NCBI GenBank assembly: GCA_963921825.1 | Contig: OY997588.1 | Span: 131,533,203-131,597,202 of the forward strand | Length of the DNA stretch: 64,000 bases | Reading direction: 5' to 3' | Source: Erodium maritimum | Taxonomy: Eukaryota > Streptophyta > Magnoliopsida > Geraniales > Geraniaceae | Shown here: positions 25,990 to 37,533 of the stretch, one piece after another | Layout: each line of letters begins with the position of its first letter | How positions within the stretch are numbered: the stretch's first letter is position 1 | Made by a program: the position numbers and the translations under genes | Notes under the pieces: generated by a model | Seen by the model: only the letters and a program-made list of their open reading frames with translations | Told to the model about the DNA's origin: nothing | Databases searched by the model: none

Positions 25990-27440
25990 AAAACACGCAA
26001 TAGCATATCACATCGACCTAGAAATACTCTTAGCCATCAGCCTTACAAAAAGCTTATAGGTCGTCAAATCCTCGGGCTCTATGTCGGAGGTGTCCATCAC
26101 TTGAAGTAAGTGGAACTCCCAAACAAGTGACTCTGAAGCCCCGAGTCACGTCTGACGGTGCTTCTCGATGTTCGACAATCTTTTGGCCAATGATGCATCG
26201 GTAGGAGTCTCGACCTTGACCTTTCCCTTCTCTTTTACCCTCCTTGACTTTGCGGCCTTTAGGACCTCAGGGCGGCAACCGCGGACGGGTCATGGGCGGG
26301 GCCCCCCATCCTCTTCAATGGCAGCAGCAAGAATGTCCATCTCAGACATTGGGTGGTCAGGCCAGGTGTTCTCGACGTGTGATGACTGTCCATGCCGATG
26401 AAATCCCTAGTGGTCGTTGAGAACTCGTTCTCAAAACAATGTACCCAACATGGCTTGTCTCATAAGAGGACCCACTAGTGCTTCCATACGAACACGTTAT
26501 CGTACTTCTCGGCGCACTCCTTTTCCGCATCCTCCACGATTTAGTCATCAGATTTACCGAACTGGTAGATGTGCTTGAACTTTGACCAGCACCCTTCGAA
26601 CATCTTCACCTACCGGTTTGTGACGCTCCAATGTTTCTTGTAGTTCTTCGTTGATCGCTTCGTCAATGGTGTTTGACAGGTTACGAGGGCGAGATCCTTC
26701 CCAATGGAGTCCCAAAATGTAATGTCAATCTAGTCGTCCCCATGCTCTGAGTTCTTAGAGTTGCGTAGCCATTATCACACCAATGCTTCCTCCTCTAGGT
26801 GAGTCCACTTCTGTTAAATACGGGGACGTCCGGATAGGTCGGATGACGTCTCCCTTGGGGGGTGGGACACAGATGCATATGACCGGATGTGGATGCTGCA
26901 TTCCCGATATGGGCAGCCCACTATAGGTTGTCCCCGAGTCGAATGCCCAGGTGGCTGAGCTAATGAATGTCATCCTACTCAAGAATGGTGAAGGTGAAGA
27001 TGAATAAGTGTTGGAATAGTTGTACACGGGGGAGGCCGGAACTGTCTCTTGTACCGGCGAGGGCACGTACTCCTCTTATTGGCCCCAAAACCGTTCCTCC
27101 TTTTCGCACGAGTAGTGCTTGGAATCGCGACGTAGTCCCATTTGCATGTGAAATCCGACGGTTACTTTTTGTTGTTGTCGGACACGAATGTAGTTGGAGA
27201 AAGGGACATGTTGTAGGAAAATCCTACAATAGGTTGAGAACAGACCGATTTTGCAGGTGGTTGAGGAAGGGCATATTTTGCAGCTGTTTGTCGCTCGAGA
27301 ATCGTTACTGCTGGAACGTCGGAGGAGGTGCTAGCTCGCTGTAGATTCCGATTGAACGAAACAGACGCCAAAGAGAGTGGTAGTATAATCGGGTACTTTG
27401 TAAAGGAAAATGAGAACTGAATGTCGTTATTTAAAGTCAA
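25990..27440 (-). pseudogene. Another PIF/Harbinger ORF1-type relic
   Basis: Minus-strand pieces in order: a start region with IQFSFSFTKYPIILPLS, an acidic/Ser-rich leader, a middle segment with KMFEGCWSKFKHIYQF, a segment near 26330-26450 with HWWVLL, and a C-terminal MSEMDILAAAIEEDGGP and KAAKSRRVKEKGKVKVE with LAKRLSNIEKHR. This is the same architecture as 24093-25198. Many stops and frame shifts make it older. Element ends were not found. Confidence 0.55.
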
Positions 27441-27729
27441 AATTAACTTTCGGCTTTAATGACACCCAGCTTTTCGACGCCACGTGTCTCCAAACGTTTC
27501 GACGATCAACAATTGAGCGGGTCGTATCCGTGGAATAGGCCGAGTGTCAGCGTCAACTATTTCCTCGACATCGAATTCAAGGCCGGCAGATTCGACTGGC
27601 AAAAGATTGTGTGTTGGAGATTCGAAGCCCGTTTCAGGAAAAATGATAGATTCGACAGGCAAAACCTCTTGGTCTCGACGCCACTGTGTCTGCTCCAATA
27701 CGTGAGCTACAATATCAATCATTAATTTT

Positions 27730-28444
27730 GATTTCTAAACCGTTATTGAACAGTATAAAAAACCGTTCAACACAATCATAACAGTTTTTTTATCAACAAA
27801 GTATTATATAAAAATCTGCTCTTTGAAATAAAGAACTTATTAGATTAAGAATAAACAATATTGAAAAAAAAGTTAATAATTGTTTATGAAATCACTTAAA
27901 CAAATTTACTTAATGCAATCGAAACGAAGTTAGTAAGTCTGTCACAATTGGAACTAGTTGCTGTAGGCTATTTTTTTAGGCAAATATATCTCGTCTTTGA
28001 CATTTGGTTGAGGACGACAAAATCGTTGAAGAATGATTGATTGTAATAATTGGACACATCTAACTCCATTTACCATGAGATATGTTATTCACTGTTCACA
28101 ACACAGCACAATGATGTTCTTAGATGCGCACTCACAAATCAACTCTAGAAAGGAATATACTTAAAAGTGGAAGCACCTTGATGATCATTTTCATACTTAA
28201 GATAAATTCTGGATGGTCGATAGAAGAGAATAATTGTTACTATATCTTCAGGCACACGCTATCTACTTCTCCTTTTCTTTTGAATAAACGCTGTTAGTGA
28301 AACAATACGTTTACTGTGTTAGTTGGTCGAGCATTAGAGAGGACGGGTGTGTACCACGTGTTCTATTCTTATTGGTGGGAGGACCAAAATACGATAGTGT
28401 TACTGTACTTCTTCTCAGAGTGGTCTCGAACTCGATTTGCTGAC
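27730..28444. other. AT-rich intergenic DNA
   Basis: No coding, RNA gene or clear repeat recognised. Confidence 0.35.
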
Positions 28445-29010
28445 ATTTTTTTTTGATCGGCAAAGCAAATATTAAATTGAAACTTCTCACGAGGGGAAAA
28501 AGGAGTTACAAGACCAGGTCTGTCTACAGACCCCAAAAGCCCAAAATTGGGCGCAACCAATTGTAAGGGCAAGGCACACCAACTACTTAAAATACAATAC
28601 ATCCAAGGCCATACAACTCAAAGGAGAAACAACTTAGAATCCAAGATTAAAAGACAATACAGGCAAGGGCAGTCGACCCAAAGGAGAAACAACTCAGAAT
28701 CCAAGCAACCTGAAAGGACAACCAACAAGGTGAATCGCCCAGAGATCACTTGCAACCTTCCTAGCAGAAATCAGCAGAACGGACTTCTAAAATCCAAGAC
28801 AAGACTCGAGCTGAGCGTTCCGAAACCGCGATCGATAATCCCTCGCCGGCCAACACCTAACGAGGACCCAAGGAGGAAGGCCTGTAATAATACCGAGCTC
28901 GAACCGAGTCGAATACAGAAAAAACTGATACCCATTCTACTAGGAAGAACAACGCCAAAACATAAGTCCTTATTGCTAGGGTTATTTGGGTTGTTATATA
29001 TAACTAGCGA
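28445..29010 (-). mobile_element. LINE 3'-end fragment
   Basis: Begins with a T run followed by GATCGGCAAAGCAAA, the reversed 3' end common to plant L1 elements (TTTGCTTTGCCGATC plus poly-A). The open plus frame across it is a shadow. The 5' limit and target duplication are uncertain. Confidence 0.6.
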
Positions 29011-29450
29011 TGCCATTGAATTGTGTACAAAATGAATTATGTAAACCTAATTTAACTAAGCTTAGAAAAAAGTCTTTGTATTTGAGTGTCTTATAGTTAA
29101 ATCCTTACGCAATACAATCCATTTCCTTGGTTCCTCGTTATACTATTGTTAATTTTAAGCTATAGCTAACAGTAACAATAAAGATGGGGTTTGTGGCAAA
29201 ACCTAAGAATCACCATAAATGAAACCCACAATTTATCACTCAACATCGTCAAGTAGAGCATACTTTTAGGTCTCTCAACACCATTGGCTACTGCAAAACA
29301 ATCTTGGGCTCATTGATCCTTCCACACTCCGATTACAGTTGCTGGATATCCAAGACAGATGATACCATCAGCTCTTAACTTCTTCCACCTTATATAGAAA
29401 TGCATCCCGTGTAAGTGTTTCATGATTTACAATTTCTTTTGAGCAGCTTT

Positions 29451-29629
29451 TTTTTTTGAGGTAATATGAGATTTTTTAAATATCGGCAATGGTGATATTT
29501 TTAAGAGGCCCGGGGACATGACCCCCTTGCCAGTTCCAGACAGGGTTAGAACAAGCCGCCCTGACAAGTCAGTGAGCTGCTTTGTTCACTGTCCGTTTTG
29601 CGAATTCGAGCTGCACGCACTCGAGTGTA
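29451..29629 (-). mobile_element. Very short 5'-truncated LINE (179 bp)
   Basis: Flanked by the perfect 12-bp duplication TTGAGCAGCTTT (29439-29450 and 29630-29641). It starts with a T run, and its minus strand reads VQLEFANRTVNKAAHSLT, the end of a LINE RNase H-like domain, followed by the 3'UTR. Confidence 0.8.
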
Positions 29630-30026
29630 TTGAGCAGCTTTAGAGATATTCAGATTCTACAAGTGCGAGCCAAGCATTCAGAGAGAAATATAAGCCTTCA
29701 TTTTTCAGAAGCTAGTTATATGACAGTAGGAGATTGTATTGTCTTAACCATAGTAGCATCTGATACTAAAAAGGTAGTAATTTACAACTACTCGTTCATT
29801 TAAATGTTCATCACAGATTATGGACTGCCTTCAACAACAAAAACTTGAGAAAGTCACCACTATTCTGGGTTGAGAATTGAGATACCATAATTACATAGCC
29901 TAACTAGCCAAGTCCAAAGATCTGAGCCACACAGATCCAAACCAAAAACAAATCCATCATAAGCAGCAACGAGCAACCCAGATAGGGGTGGATACCCAGG
30001 AAACAGAGTCACACAACCTCACAAGT

Positions 30027-32882
30027 TTAGTTTGAGAAGAAAGAAGCTGGCAAACCAGCAGGATCAAGTTCCCAACAACCTCTCAGCTTCCCACCTCGTT
30101 CATGCATCAGGTGGAAAGCAGGAATCTGATGGGAGAATCTTTGCAACTCAGGCCAAGTGATCTCCAATGTAACAACCGATCCGTTGCGTGCTTGAGCCTT
30201 GAAAACTGAGTTGAAACCAATTACATGCTCTAAGACCACTACTTTTACCCGACAATCGTTGTCCTCAAGAACTTCAACCATCTCATACTCACAATTGTAC
30301 AAGTCAGAACGTGTCATATTAGCATTCCAGTTCTTATATAATGCCCAGACCTCATGTTCCTTGGGGAAGATAGCATATCTATTCCTCTTAGCAGTATCCC
30401 TAACTTCCAATTGATGAGAAAAAGAAGAGGTGCGAGTATAGGCCTGGGATGCATCCTTTCTTAACTTAAATATACCACAGCCAAAGAGGACGTCATCATT
30501 CATTCCCTTAGGTACCAACCTGGCAGCTACAAGCCATGTAACATGCACCTTGAATTCTGGGGATTTATCAATTTTTGCAACCTGACCATAGTACCTTGGC
30601 AAGCCATCCTCATCACTGTATAATGCCCAGAACTGACCTATCTCAAACTTTTCTGGAGATTTATCTGAATCAAAATCGTAGAACTCTGGGTCTGGAATTT
30701 CCATAGTTTCTGGACAGGAAGCTACAGGAGAAAAACAATCTTCAATTACGCTCCCAGAATTGAACTCCTTTGAGTTTGTATGTGCCCCCTTCACATCATC
30801 CTGGGACCTCGATACGCTTCCTTCACATCCCGCCTTGAGATTCACATTTCCAACATGAGTTCTTGAACATGAATCATTAAGATAACCATTACCAGCCCCA
30901 ACTTTCAAATTTACAGGAACATCTATCTCTTCAGTAATAATAGGCAGAGAAGCCGGATCGAGCTCGTAAGATCCTTTTGGAACACCTTCTCCTTCCTTGC
31001 CACTCATTTCAAAGGATGGAACCTTGTGGGAGAACCTATAAAATTCACTTGGTGGGATTACAGACTTCTTTGTTCCTTCCTTGTTCACTCGACAAAAGAG
31101 ACTGACAAAACCTTTAACCTTGCCCAAAAATGCAACAGTTAAACCAATATCCTCAATATATTCAGACAAGATTTCAACAAATTCATAATCGTACTTCCCA
31201 TCACTGTCTGGATCAGTGGCCCAGCTACTACTCCAATTCTTGAAAAGGGCCCAAGTTTCTCCTTTTCTCGGATATATCTTGTAAGAATTTCTACGACTGC
31301 CTCTTTCACAGCAAATCAAATGAGAGAACATAAGACGATCCTCAGTGTTTTCAGAGTTTCCTTGTCTGAACTTTCCACAAGAAACTGGTAAATTCTTGTT
31401 GACCCATTGTATTCCAATCTCATCATCTGGCTCCGGTTCTAACCAGGTTATCCTGAGTTTGAAACCAGGAGAGAGAACTTTCTTGATACAAGCATAGAAT
31501 CTTGGCATGGCATCCACAGTATCATAAACGGCCCAGGTCTGCCCACACTCAAAACATTCCTCCATTCTAATGTTGTCAAAGTCATTAAAATCTGGATCAG
31601 GATATACATATACCTCTGCTTCTGGAGTTGAATCCAAATTGATATCAACTTCTGATCCATTTTTTGAGTGATTATCTTTCTCTATTCTATTCCCACTTAC
31701 TTTCTTGGTTTTTTCGTTGCCATTTAGTAAGCTTTCATTGACAAAAACAGTGTTCTGATCTTCTTTCATTTTTGACTCTTTGTTGGATGTATCGTCAGTC
31801 TCTCCCCCTTCTGTGGCACAGTTTGATCCACTCCCCTTGGCCTTTTTTGGAGGACCCACTTGATCATCATCACTTAAATTTTCTTCGTAAGAAACCTGTT
31901 GTTTTTGCCGGTTTGATCTTCGAACGGACTGATCGCCAGAAAATTCAGACTTATTCTCAGAACAAAGACCTTGATTTTCACCTTCACCACTCCTACTTCT
32001 AGTGTCAAAACTCTCACTGGACTCCATGTCCTGCATCCTTTTTCTCTTTTCCTTATCCTTTTTCAAGCCAACATCAGTCCTTGGAAATGATTCTCCCTCA
32101 ACATTTTGAGTACTAGAAGTTCCTAGGCCTTCCACTTTGCTTCTTCCCTGATTTGGAACATCTTTACTTTGGGAAAATGTTGGGATGCTATGATTAGGTC
32201 CTAGACCTTCTAGGTTAATGTTGTGAGCCATAAAGGACTTGGAGCACTTTTGACAGCTGAGATATTTACCCAAAACTTGTTTGTAATACAGGAACTTATA
32301 TGCACAAAAAGGACAGACAGTCCAGAATGTTGGTTGGGCATTGGTGACCCCAGGTTGAGGCGGTGGCTTGGGTTGGGGTATAAATGATGTCTTCATCCTA
32401 CTGTTGTTATGGACTCTAAATTTAGTATTGCTATTTCCCTGCTGTGGGGCTTGGTATGGCACTGTTGGTCTGCTGGCTACAGAACTTCTGCACATGACAT
32501 CATGAAGGTATCTTTTTCCTTTGTCCAAAAGCACTCTTTGAGCTTCTCCAATCAGTTTGAAGGCAGCTTCTGCACCAGTAAACTTGTTTTTATCAGGATG
32601 AAGCTGAAGAGCAAACTTTCGGTATTGTTTCTTGATTGTTGCCTCATCAGCAGTTGGCTCGATCTGAAGGATGCCATACCAGTCCATCTCCTTTCCAGAT
32701 ACCTTGTGCTCAGCTGAGCAATGAACATCACAAACCACAAGAATCTGGGAAATGCTCTGCAAACCAGGGAACAACTGTTGGGCCTTAAGCGCAACCTTGC
32801 GAGCCCCCATGAAGTCCTTCACTTCCATCTTCTTCTCAGCCAGACCCTTGGCCCTGATGGCCTCTTCTTTGTTGCATTCCAT
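30027..32882 (-). CDS. J-domain protein with two DUF3444 domains
   Basis: A 951-residue co-chaperone of a plant-specific type, read from ATG at 32880-32882 (ATGGAATGCAAC) in one uninterrupted exon. The N-terminus (to about residue 60) is the conserved helical lead MECNKEEAIRAKGLAEKKM. The J domain spans about 66-130 with DWYGILQIEP and the HPD motif in LQLHPDKNK (about 95-97), required to stimulate Hsp70 ATPase. At about 190-215 a CPFC and CQKC pair forms a zinc-ribbon-like element. A charged low-complexity linker with nuclear-type basic clusters (KKDKEKRKR, PPKKAKG) follows. Two DUF3444 modules end the protein, each containing a PDPxFxDFD, an F-x-x-GQxWAxYD and a GETWALFKNW- or HEVWALYKNW-type motif (about 435-640 and 725-940). 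DUF3444 function is unknown. Client and location are not known; the basic stretches hint at the nucleus. A preceding GTG in frame is not the start. Confidence 0.95.
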   Translation of the reverse strand: MECNKEEAIRAKGLAEKKMEVKDFMGARKVALKAQQLFPGLQSISQILVVCDVHCSAEHKVSGKEMDWYGILQIEPTADEATIKKQYRKFALQLHPDKNKFTGAEAAFKLIGEAQRVLLDKGKRYLHDVMCRSSVASRPTVPYQAPQQGNSNTKFRVHNNSRMKTSFIPQPKPPPQPGVTNAQPTFWTVCPFCAYKFLYYKQVLGKYLSCQKCSKSFMAHNINLEGLGPNHSIPTFSQSKDVPNQGRSKVEGLGTSSTQNVEGESFPRTDVGLKKDKEKRKRMQDMESSESFDTRSRSGEGENQGLCSENKSEFSGDQSVRRSNRQKQQVSYEENLSDDDQVGPPKKAKGSGSNCATEGGETDDTSNKESKMKEDQNTVFVNESLLNGNEKTKKVSGNRIEKDNHSKNGSEVDINLDSTPEAEVYVYPDPDFNDFDNIRMEECFECGQTWAVYDTVDAMPRFYACIKKVLSPGFKLRITWLEPEPDDEIGIQWVNKNLPVSCGKFRQGNSENTEDRLMFSHLICCERGSRRNSYKIYPRKGETWALFKNWSSSWATDPDSDGKYDYEFVEILSEYIEDIGLTVAFLGKVKGFVSLFCRVNKEGTKKSVIPPSEFYRFSHKVPSFEMSGKEGEGVPKGSYELDPASLPIITEEIDVPVNLKVGAGNGYLNDSCSRTHVGNVNLKAGCEGSVSRSQDDVKGAHTNSKEFNSGSVIEDCFSPVASCPETMEIPDPEFYDFDSDKSPEKFEIGQFWALYSDEDGLPRYYGQVAKIDKSPEFKVHVTWLVAARLVPKGMNDDVLFGCGIFKLRKDASQAYTRTSSFSHQLEVRDTAKRNRYAIFPKEHEVWALYKNWNANMTRSDLYNCEYEMVEVLEDNDCRVKVVVLEHVIGFNSVFKAQARNGSVVTLEITWPELQRFSHQIPAFHLMHERGGKLRGCWELDPAGLPASFFSN

Positions 32883-33283
32883 CACAAATCAAGAAATTCT
32901 GGAGATATTTAAATTCACTTCCTGAACAGGCACGAGTGAAGAAATATAACAGTTTGCTTGTTAAAGGGGAAGCAAGTTACACAATCCAAGTCTATACTTC
33001 GGGCATCAGTTTCAATCCAGGATCATAACTGCAATAGATCTACAAAAGAAAAAATGTTTTTTTGGTCAAACTCATCATGTGCTAATAGTCTTTATTTTCA
33101 AAAAAGAAAAGAAATTATGTTACAATTTGATAACTTACGAAACAAATACGGTAACAAAAGTTTAAAGAGTCTTAGCATACAAATATTTCAATACCATATT
33201 AAGTTTCTGTTTAGAAACACATTGCTTCAAAGAAACATGTTGCTTATTCAATTTATTTCAACATCACCTTGAATTTCAAAACA

Positions 33284-33740
33284 GGGGGAATGTTCCAAAT
33301 AGTACCCTTACTGTCAGTTTTGTTCCTATTTGGCAGTGTTCTAAAAATAACAACCAGGCCCCGCCTAGGTGCCATTTCCTTGTTGGCCGACCCGATTAAT
33401 CCCCAAAAGGCCCTAGCCGCCCGATTAGCGCCTAGCAATTTTTAGAACCTTGCTATTTGGAACCCAAAACGATTATTATAGATATTTGGTACCCAAAGTT
33501 TGCACGTTGGTCCAATTTGATACCTTAACTTTCGGGTTTCATTCTCTTTTGGTCACCTCCATCACTGAGCCGTTAAATCCAGCTAACATGGATGCCACTC
33601 CAGCCCAATTTAATGGCTAGAAATGACCAAAATGAAATAAATTTTGATGCTCAGGGTCAATATATTGACAACATACATAGTATGGGTGCTAAAGTGGAAC
33701 AAAAAGGGTAATTAACTACACTGATTTGGAACATTCTCCC
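33284..33740. mobile_element. MITE with GGGGGAATGTTCC ends
   Basis: Inverted ends GGGGGAATGTTCCAAAT and, in complement, GGGAGAATGTTCCAAAT (one mismatch), with AACA on both outer sides. Superfamily uncertain. A smaller hAT-type MITE is inserted in it. Confidence 0.65.
33334..33452. mobile_element. 119-bp hAT-type MITE nested in another MITE
   Basis: Ends CAGTGTTCTAAAAAT and, in complement, CAAGGTTCTAAAAATTG, with a perfect 8-bp duplication CTATTTGG (33326-33333 and 33453-33460). The 8-bp size fits hAT. Confidence 0.8.
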
Positions 33741-34314
33741 AACATGCGCCATACAGAAAATACATCACATAAAATCCAGCGGACATCATAATATTTTATC
33801 ATGCATTATTACTTTCTAAAACAACAATAGATCCGAGCAAATGACAGATGGTACATCATGCCAAAATGAACTACTCCAATTCAGAGCATTGATCTTATCA
33901 AAATTAATTACTCCAATTCAGAGCATGCTTCAAGGGACAATTAAAGAAGAAACACTCAACTTGAATGCAGATAAAATGCACCAAACTGAACTATCCACAC
34001 TGTCTAGAAAGCCACTTTAAGTATAAATGAATTTGAAGCCAAGTTTGGGGCTTTTCAAGTTGCATGAAATAACAATCCAAGTACAGACTCAATGAGAAAG
34101 AAACTAAGACACACAGATCATCTTCCAAGTTGCTATCTGAAAGCAGATCTTGGAGTTATTAATTTTCATTTCTGATTTTAGTCAGTTTTGTGTTTGACCC
34201 ACTGCTGAGTTTACATATTTGCATCCTATTTAGCTATAAATTGGTTCTCGTAATGTAACAATTATATGGCTCCACTTTAACTTCAAAATGTCATTACGAT
34301 TAATCAACAAAAAC

Positions 34315-34510
34315 CTAAAATCGAAAAGGAGAGAGTCGGGGAATGGAGAGCATAATACGTGCAAGACTTATGGAGATGCGCCGAGTCGGTGGTTGCATTA
34401 GCCTCTATTGCGATTCTACGGTGGCCGGTAGGTGCGGTAACGCCGGCCGGAGAGCCAACTTGAGAGAGCCTGAGTGAAGGACTGAAAACTGAAAATGAAA
34501 GAGAAGAATA
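34315..34510 (-). other. Inferred non-coding first exon of the J-protein gene
   Basis: The minus strand is pyrimidine-rich and leader-like, follows a TATA box at 34535-34549 at a fitting distance, and ends at a splice donor. No long ORF is convincing here. Confidence 0.45.
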
Positions 34511-34534
34511 CGAAAAGGTATGGATCAAACATTA

Positions 34535-34549
34535 ATATATATTTTATAA
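34535..34549 (-). promoter_or_regulatory. Probable TATA box of the J-protein gene
   Basis: The complement reads TATAAAATATATATT, a strong plant TATA-type sequence about 30 bases before the inferred exon. Confidence 0.5.
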
Positions 34550-34679
34550 GAACAAATGCATAAAGTTACTCACAACAGTTACAAAACGTACCTTTTGTAC
34601 AACAAAGAAATAATAGGTGGCAATTAAATCCCCATAAAAAGAATAGGGTTAATTATTTTTTGTACCCGTTTTTTAACAT

Positions 34680-36745
34680 AATAAGAATTTATTATTCGTA
34701 GAAATCAAACATATAAAAATACGGAAACAATATAAAGGAAAAAGATGAGATTATATTTAAGTCCGTAGATAATGAAGGCTAACTCTATAACTAGATGTTC
34801 GGATATACTAGAAGTTTGGAGGCTTACGTCTTGTAGGTTGTTGTGGACGAGAACTCGCCTATGATGATGATCATTTCCCAAATCGACTTGGAAATGCCCG
34901 TGGTAAAATACCAGAAACACTTGATGGGATAACATATGGACTTACACCGACCTTTGCAAGGCGAGGCGTGCGTCCTTACACACACCTCGTTGTTGGAAGG
35001 GTCACTCATTGACCATGGAGAGCGTAGAAGACATCTCCTCAATGGGTTCTGGATTAGTTATATCCTTGGTCATGGTTGGGGCATCTAAAGCCCTCTTCTT
35101 CTAAGTTGGGGGTAAGGGGGTGGTCACCCTTGCGCCCTTGGGACTGAATTTACCAGTCCCCTTCCGAAGGTGGCGTGTCGTTAGAGGTGTAGGTGAGGTC
35201 GTTGAGGCTTGCAAGATTCTCGTACTAACTAGAGGTAATCCCTGGTTAGGCAGAAAGTAATGTATCATAGAGCTTGGTCCTGCTACCCCAGCTCCCAAGA
35301 GAGATGAGTTGGAAAGGGTGGAAGCAAGTTGTCAACTCCATGTTTGCATTGGCTCTTTAAGCAGGAAAATTGTGTATCGAGCTTGACAGTGGGGGAGCCA
35401 GTGGGCCGAAACCCGGTGGGACTGATAGCTTCGGTGGTGATAGGCTGATGGCAAGCGTTCCATGCCTTGTTCTGATTCCTTTTAGGTGTTCCCATGCGGT
35501 CGATCCAATATCCGACCAATCCCGTCGGATCTCCGCCTTGATGTTAGGCCTCTCCGGTGCCATGAGGGAGAGGTCAAAGCAATGTGTTCTTTGGGGGTTA
35601 TTCGGGTCCTTTCTCGGACATTCTGCTACTTGGTGACCAATACACCCACAGTTGAAGTAGAAGTATGGGATTCGGACGTATTGGAGCCTGACACGAGTTG
35701 GCTTGTCGTGGTCGTCGACCATTATTCGGGTCGTCCTTTAGAGGGGTGTAGCGAGGAACTTCCCGAACCGAACATGTCACGCCCCAAATCCGGTTTTGGT
35801 CGGACTCGAGACGTGACCTGAAACAAACGAGATAAAACTAGCAAAATAGTAATGAACTCTTTTAAAGCTAAAAGCGAGTCCAAGATATTTTTCAATAATT
35901 CAACCCAAAATTCAGATATAGTGTCCAAACTTGACAAGTGACATAAGGTAAAAATAAAGTTCAACAATGTGGACCAACACATCTCTAATACAAGCCTCAC
36001 CAACAACCTAGGTTGGTATTTGTCTATGGACAGTACACCAGAGGGGTTGGGGTGTATTGGGCTGCAGACCTAACATCGCCGCGCGTGGGGCCCTGTGTGG
36101 GACGGCGGGGTGTTATAGAACACTAAGTGTACCTCCCTAAGCCATCTCATCCTTATCAGTGTGGACGTCCACAAAGTCTCCGAAGGCTTCCCCAATATTG
36201 TAACCAATATTTGTCGTGAGCCCATACCACGTGAGGTCAAAGACCACCACCCACATCTGGATCCTCGAGAATGGTAAAGTGGTCGGATTGATATCGGGTC
36301 GGAGGTCCTCAAGAACTAACAGTGTGTGCTTGTATAACCATGGTTCACCCCGTCGGATGTGCTCTTTCTCTGCCTAAGAAGCAAAATAAAAACTCGATAT
36401 ACCCCAACCCAGGTCCTTGATGACAAGGCCGACATGGTGCCACACCCTGTTCCTGACCCCTTTCATCGAATCACGATCATAGTGACGAGTAGTGAAGAGC
36501 CTACCCGTCATTCCGAAGGTCGTACGACCCCGATTGTTCTCAGTCGTCGGGATTCTAGGTACGCATATGATCTCGTCCTCTTCTCCTTCCATTTTCAGGG
36601 TGTCAAACCCCTCTTCAAGTTCCCGGAGTGCCTCTATAAGTGGATATTTCATGTCGACAAAGTCCTCAATCTCCACGAGTCCGCTGCAAGTGGTGCCTTT
36701 CATCGAGTTTAGTTGGGGCCTCCTTCGAGCTCCAAACCTTTCCAA
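34680..36745 (-). mobile_element. Plant L1-type LINE, ORF1 region, broken
   Basis: Minus strand, in order from 36745: a DUF4283-type domain (GRTTFGMTGRLFTTRHYDRD; then HTLLVLEDLRPDINPTTLPF; then FGDFVDVHTDKDEMA), an insertion of a short solo LTR at 35775-36117, then RVRLQYVRIPYFYFNCGCIG with the CCHC zinc knuckle continuing HQVAECPRKD, and a basic C-terminus RKGTGKFSPKGARV. ORF1 of plant L1 elements binds the element RNA. The frame is broken in several places and no ORF2 follows, so it is a fragment. Sequence at 36746-37430 is likely its 5' leader region. Confidence 0.65.
35775..36117 (+). mobile_element. Short solo LTR (copy E), related to A-D at one end
   Basis: Runs from TGTCACGCCCC to GGCGGGGTGTTATA, 343 bp, with a perfect 5-bp duplication GAACA (35770-35774 and 36118-36122). 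Its first 45 bases match the reversed ends of copies A-D; the rest does not. It sits in the LINE ORF1. Fossil without coding; probably a short or internally deleted non-autonomous relative. Confidence 0.75.
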
Positions 36746-37533
36746 CTAGGTTTGGGGTGGCATCATCGAGGGGCCACCCGTCCTGTTATCAGTGACGTTA
36801 TCTCGCAGCAGTTCCATCAGAACCGAGAACATGATGGCTTCAAGAGAGGTCATTGGTGCCGATATGGGTGCCGGAAGGGACAACTTATGGTCCAAAATCA
36901 TGGGCCTTGGTTTTCCATCAGTAAGCTATGAGGTGTCGCCATGGTGGACAAGAGCTTTTCAGGAATCGGTAGCAGCAGGAAGAGTGTCGTTGGAGTGCCC
37001 CCCAAGCGAAGTCCCAACGTGTGAGCAAGAGAGTTATGGGATGCCATCTACATCCCAAGAAAGGTTATCGGGCAGAGTATCGAGAAGGGTGGTCGTCCTA
37101 GGCTGAGATTGAGGGGGACAGAGAACGTCAGCATGACGGGAAACGATCGGAGGAGGAGAGGAGTCGTACATTTGGACTTCTTTTGATACCTCGTCGGCTT
37201 TATATGGTCTTGGCTTGATGATGGATACATAACCCGAGGGAGACTCGTGAGCAAGCTCATTGAGGGGACAACATCGGAGCCTGCGCCAAGGAGCATATGG
37301 TATGGGTGAGTTGTGACAGACATGTCGAGATGAGCAGAAGTTGTAGGGGCCATATGAGCAATCGGGGTTGGAGATTGGTGGTGAAATCGATGATGGTTGA
37401 GCAGTGGAGGCTGATGCGACATGTGACGGAGAAGAGAAAGAGGAGAGAAGAAGAAAACCCTAAGAATAAGGTATCTTTAACTAATTATTTGTACCAAATT
37501 TTCAATTGATAACACACCTTTAATGCTCTTTAT

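Larger units (their letters stand above)
32922..34314 (-). other. Inferred 5'UTR intron of the J-protein gene
   Basis: On the minus strand a donor-like TTTTAG/GTTTTT at 34315/34314 and an acceptor CTGTTCAG/GAAG at 32922/32921 would remove this stretch from the leader. It contains two nested MITEs and no coding. Confidence 0.45.

Noticed and set aside
28547-29035. 162-codon plus frame
   Set aside because: It runs antisense through a LINE 3' end and has no family resemblance.
29451-29629. Possible SINE
   Set aside because: Size and target duplication fit, but no A or B box is present and the minus strand encodes the end of a LINE RNase H-like domain.
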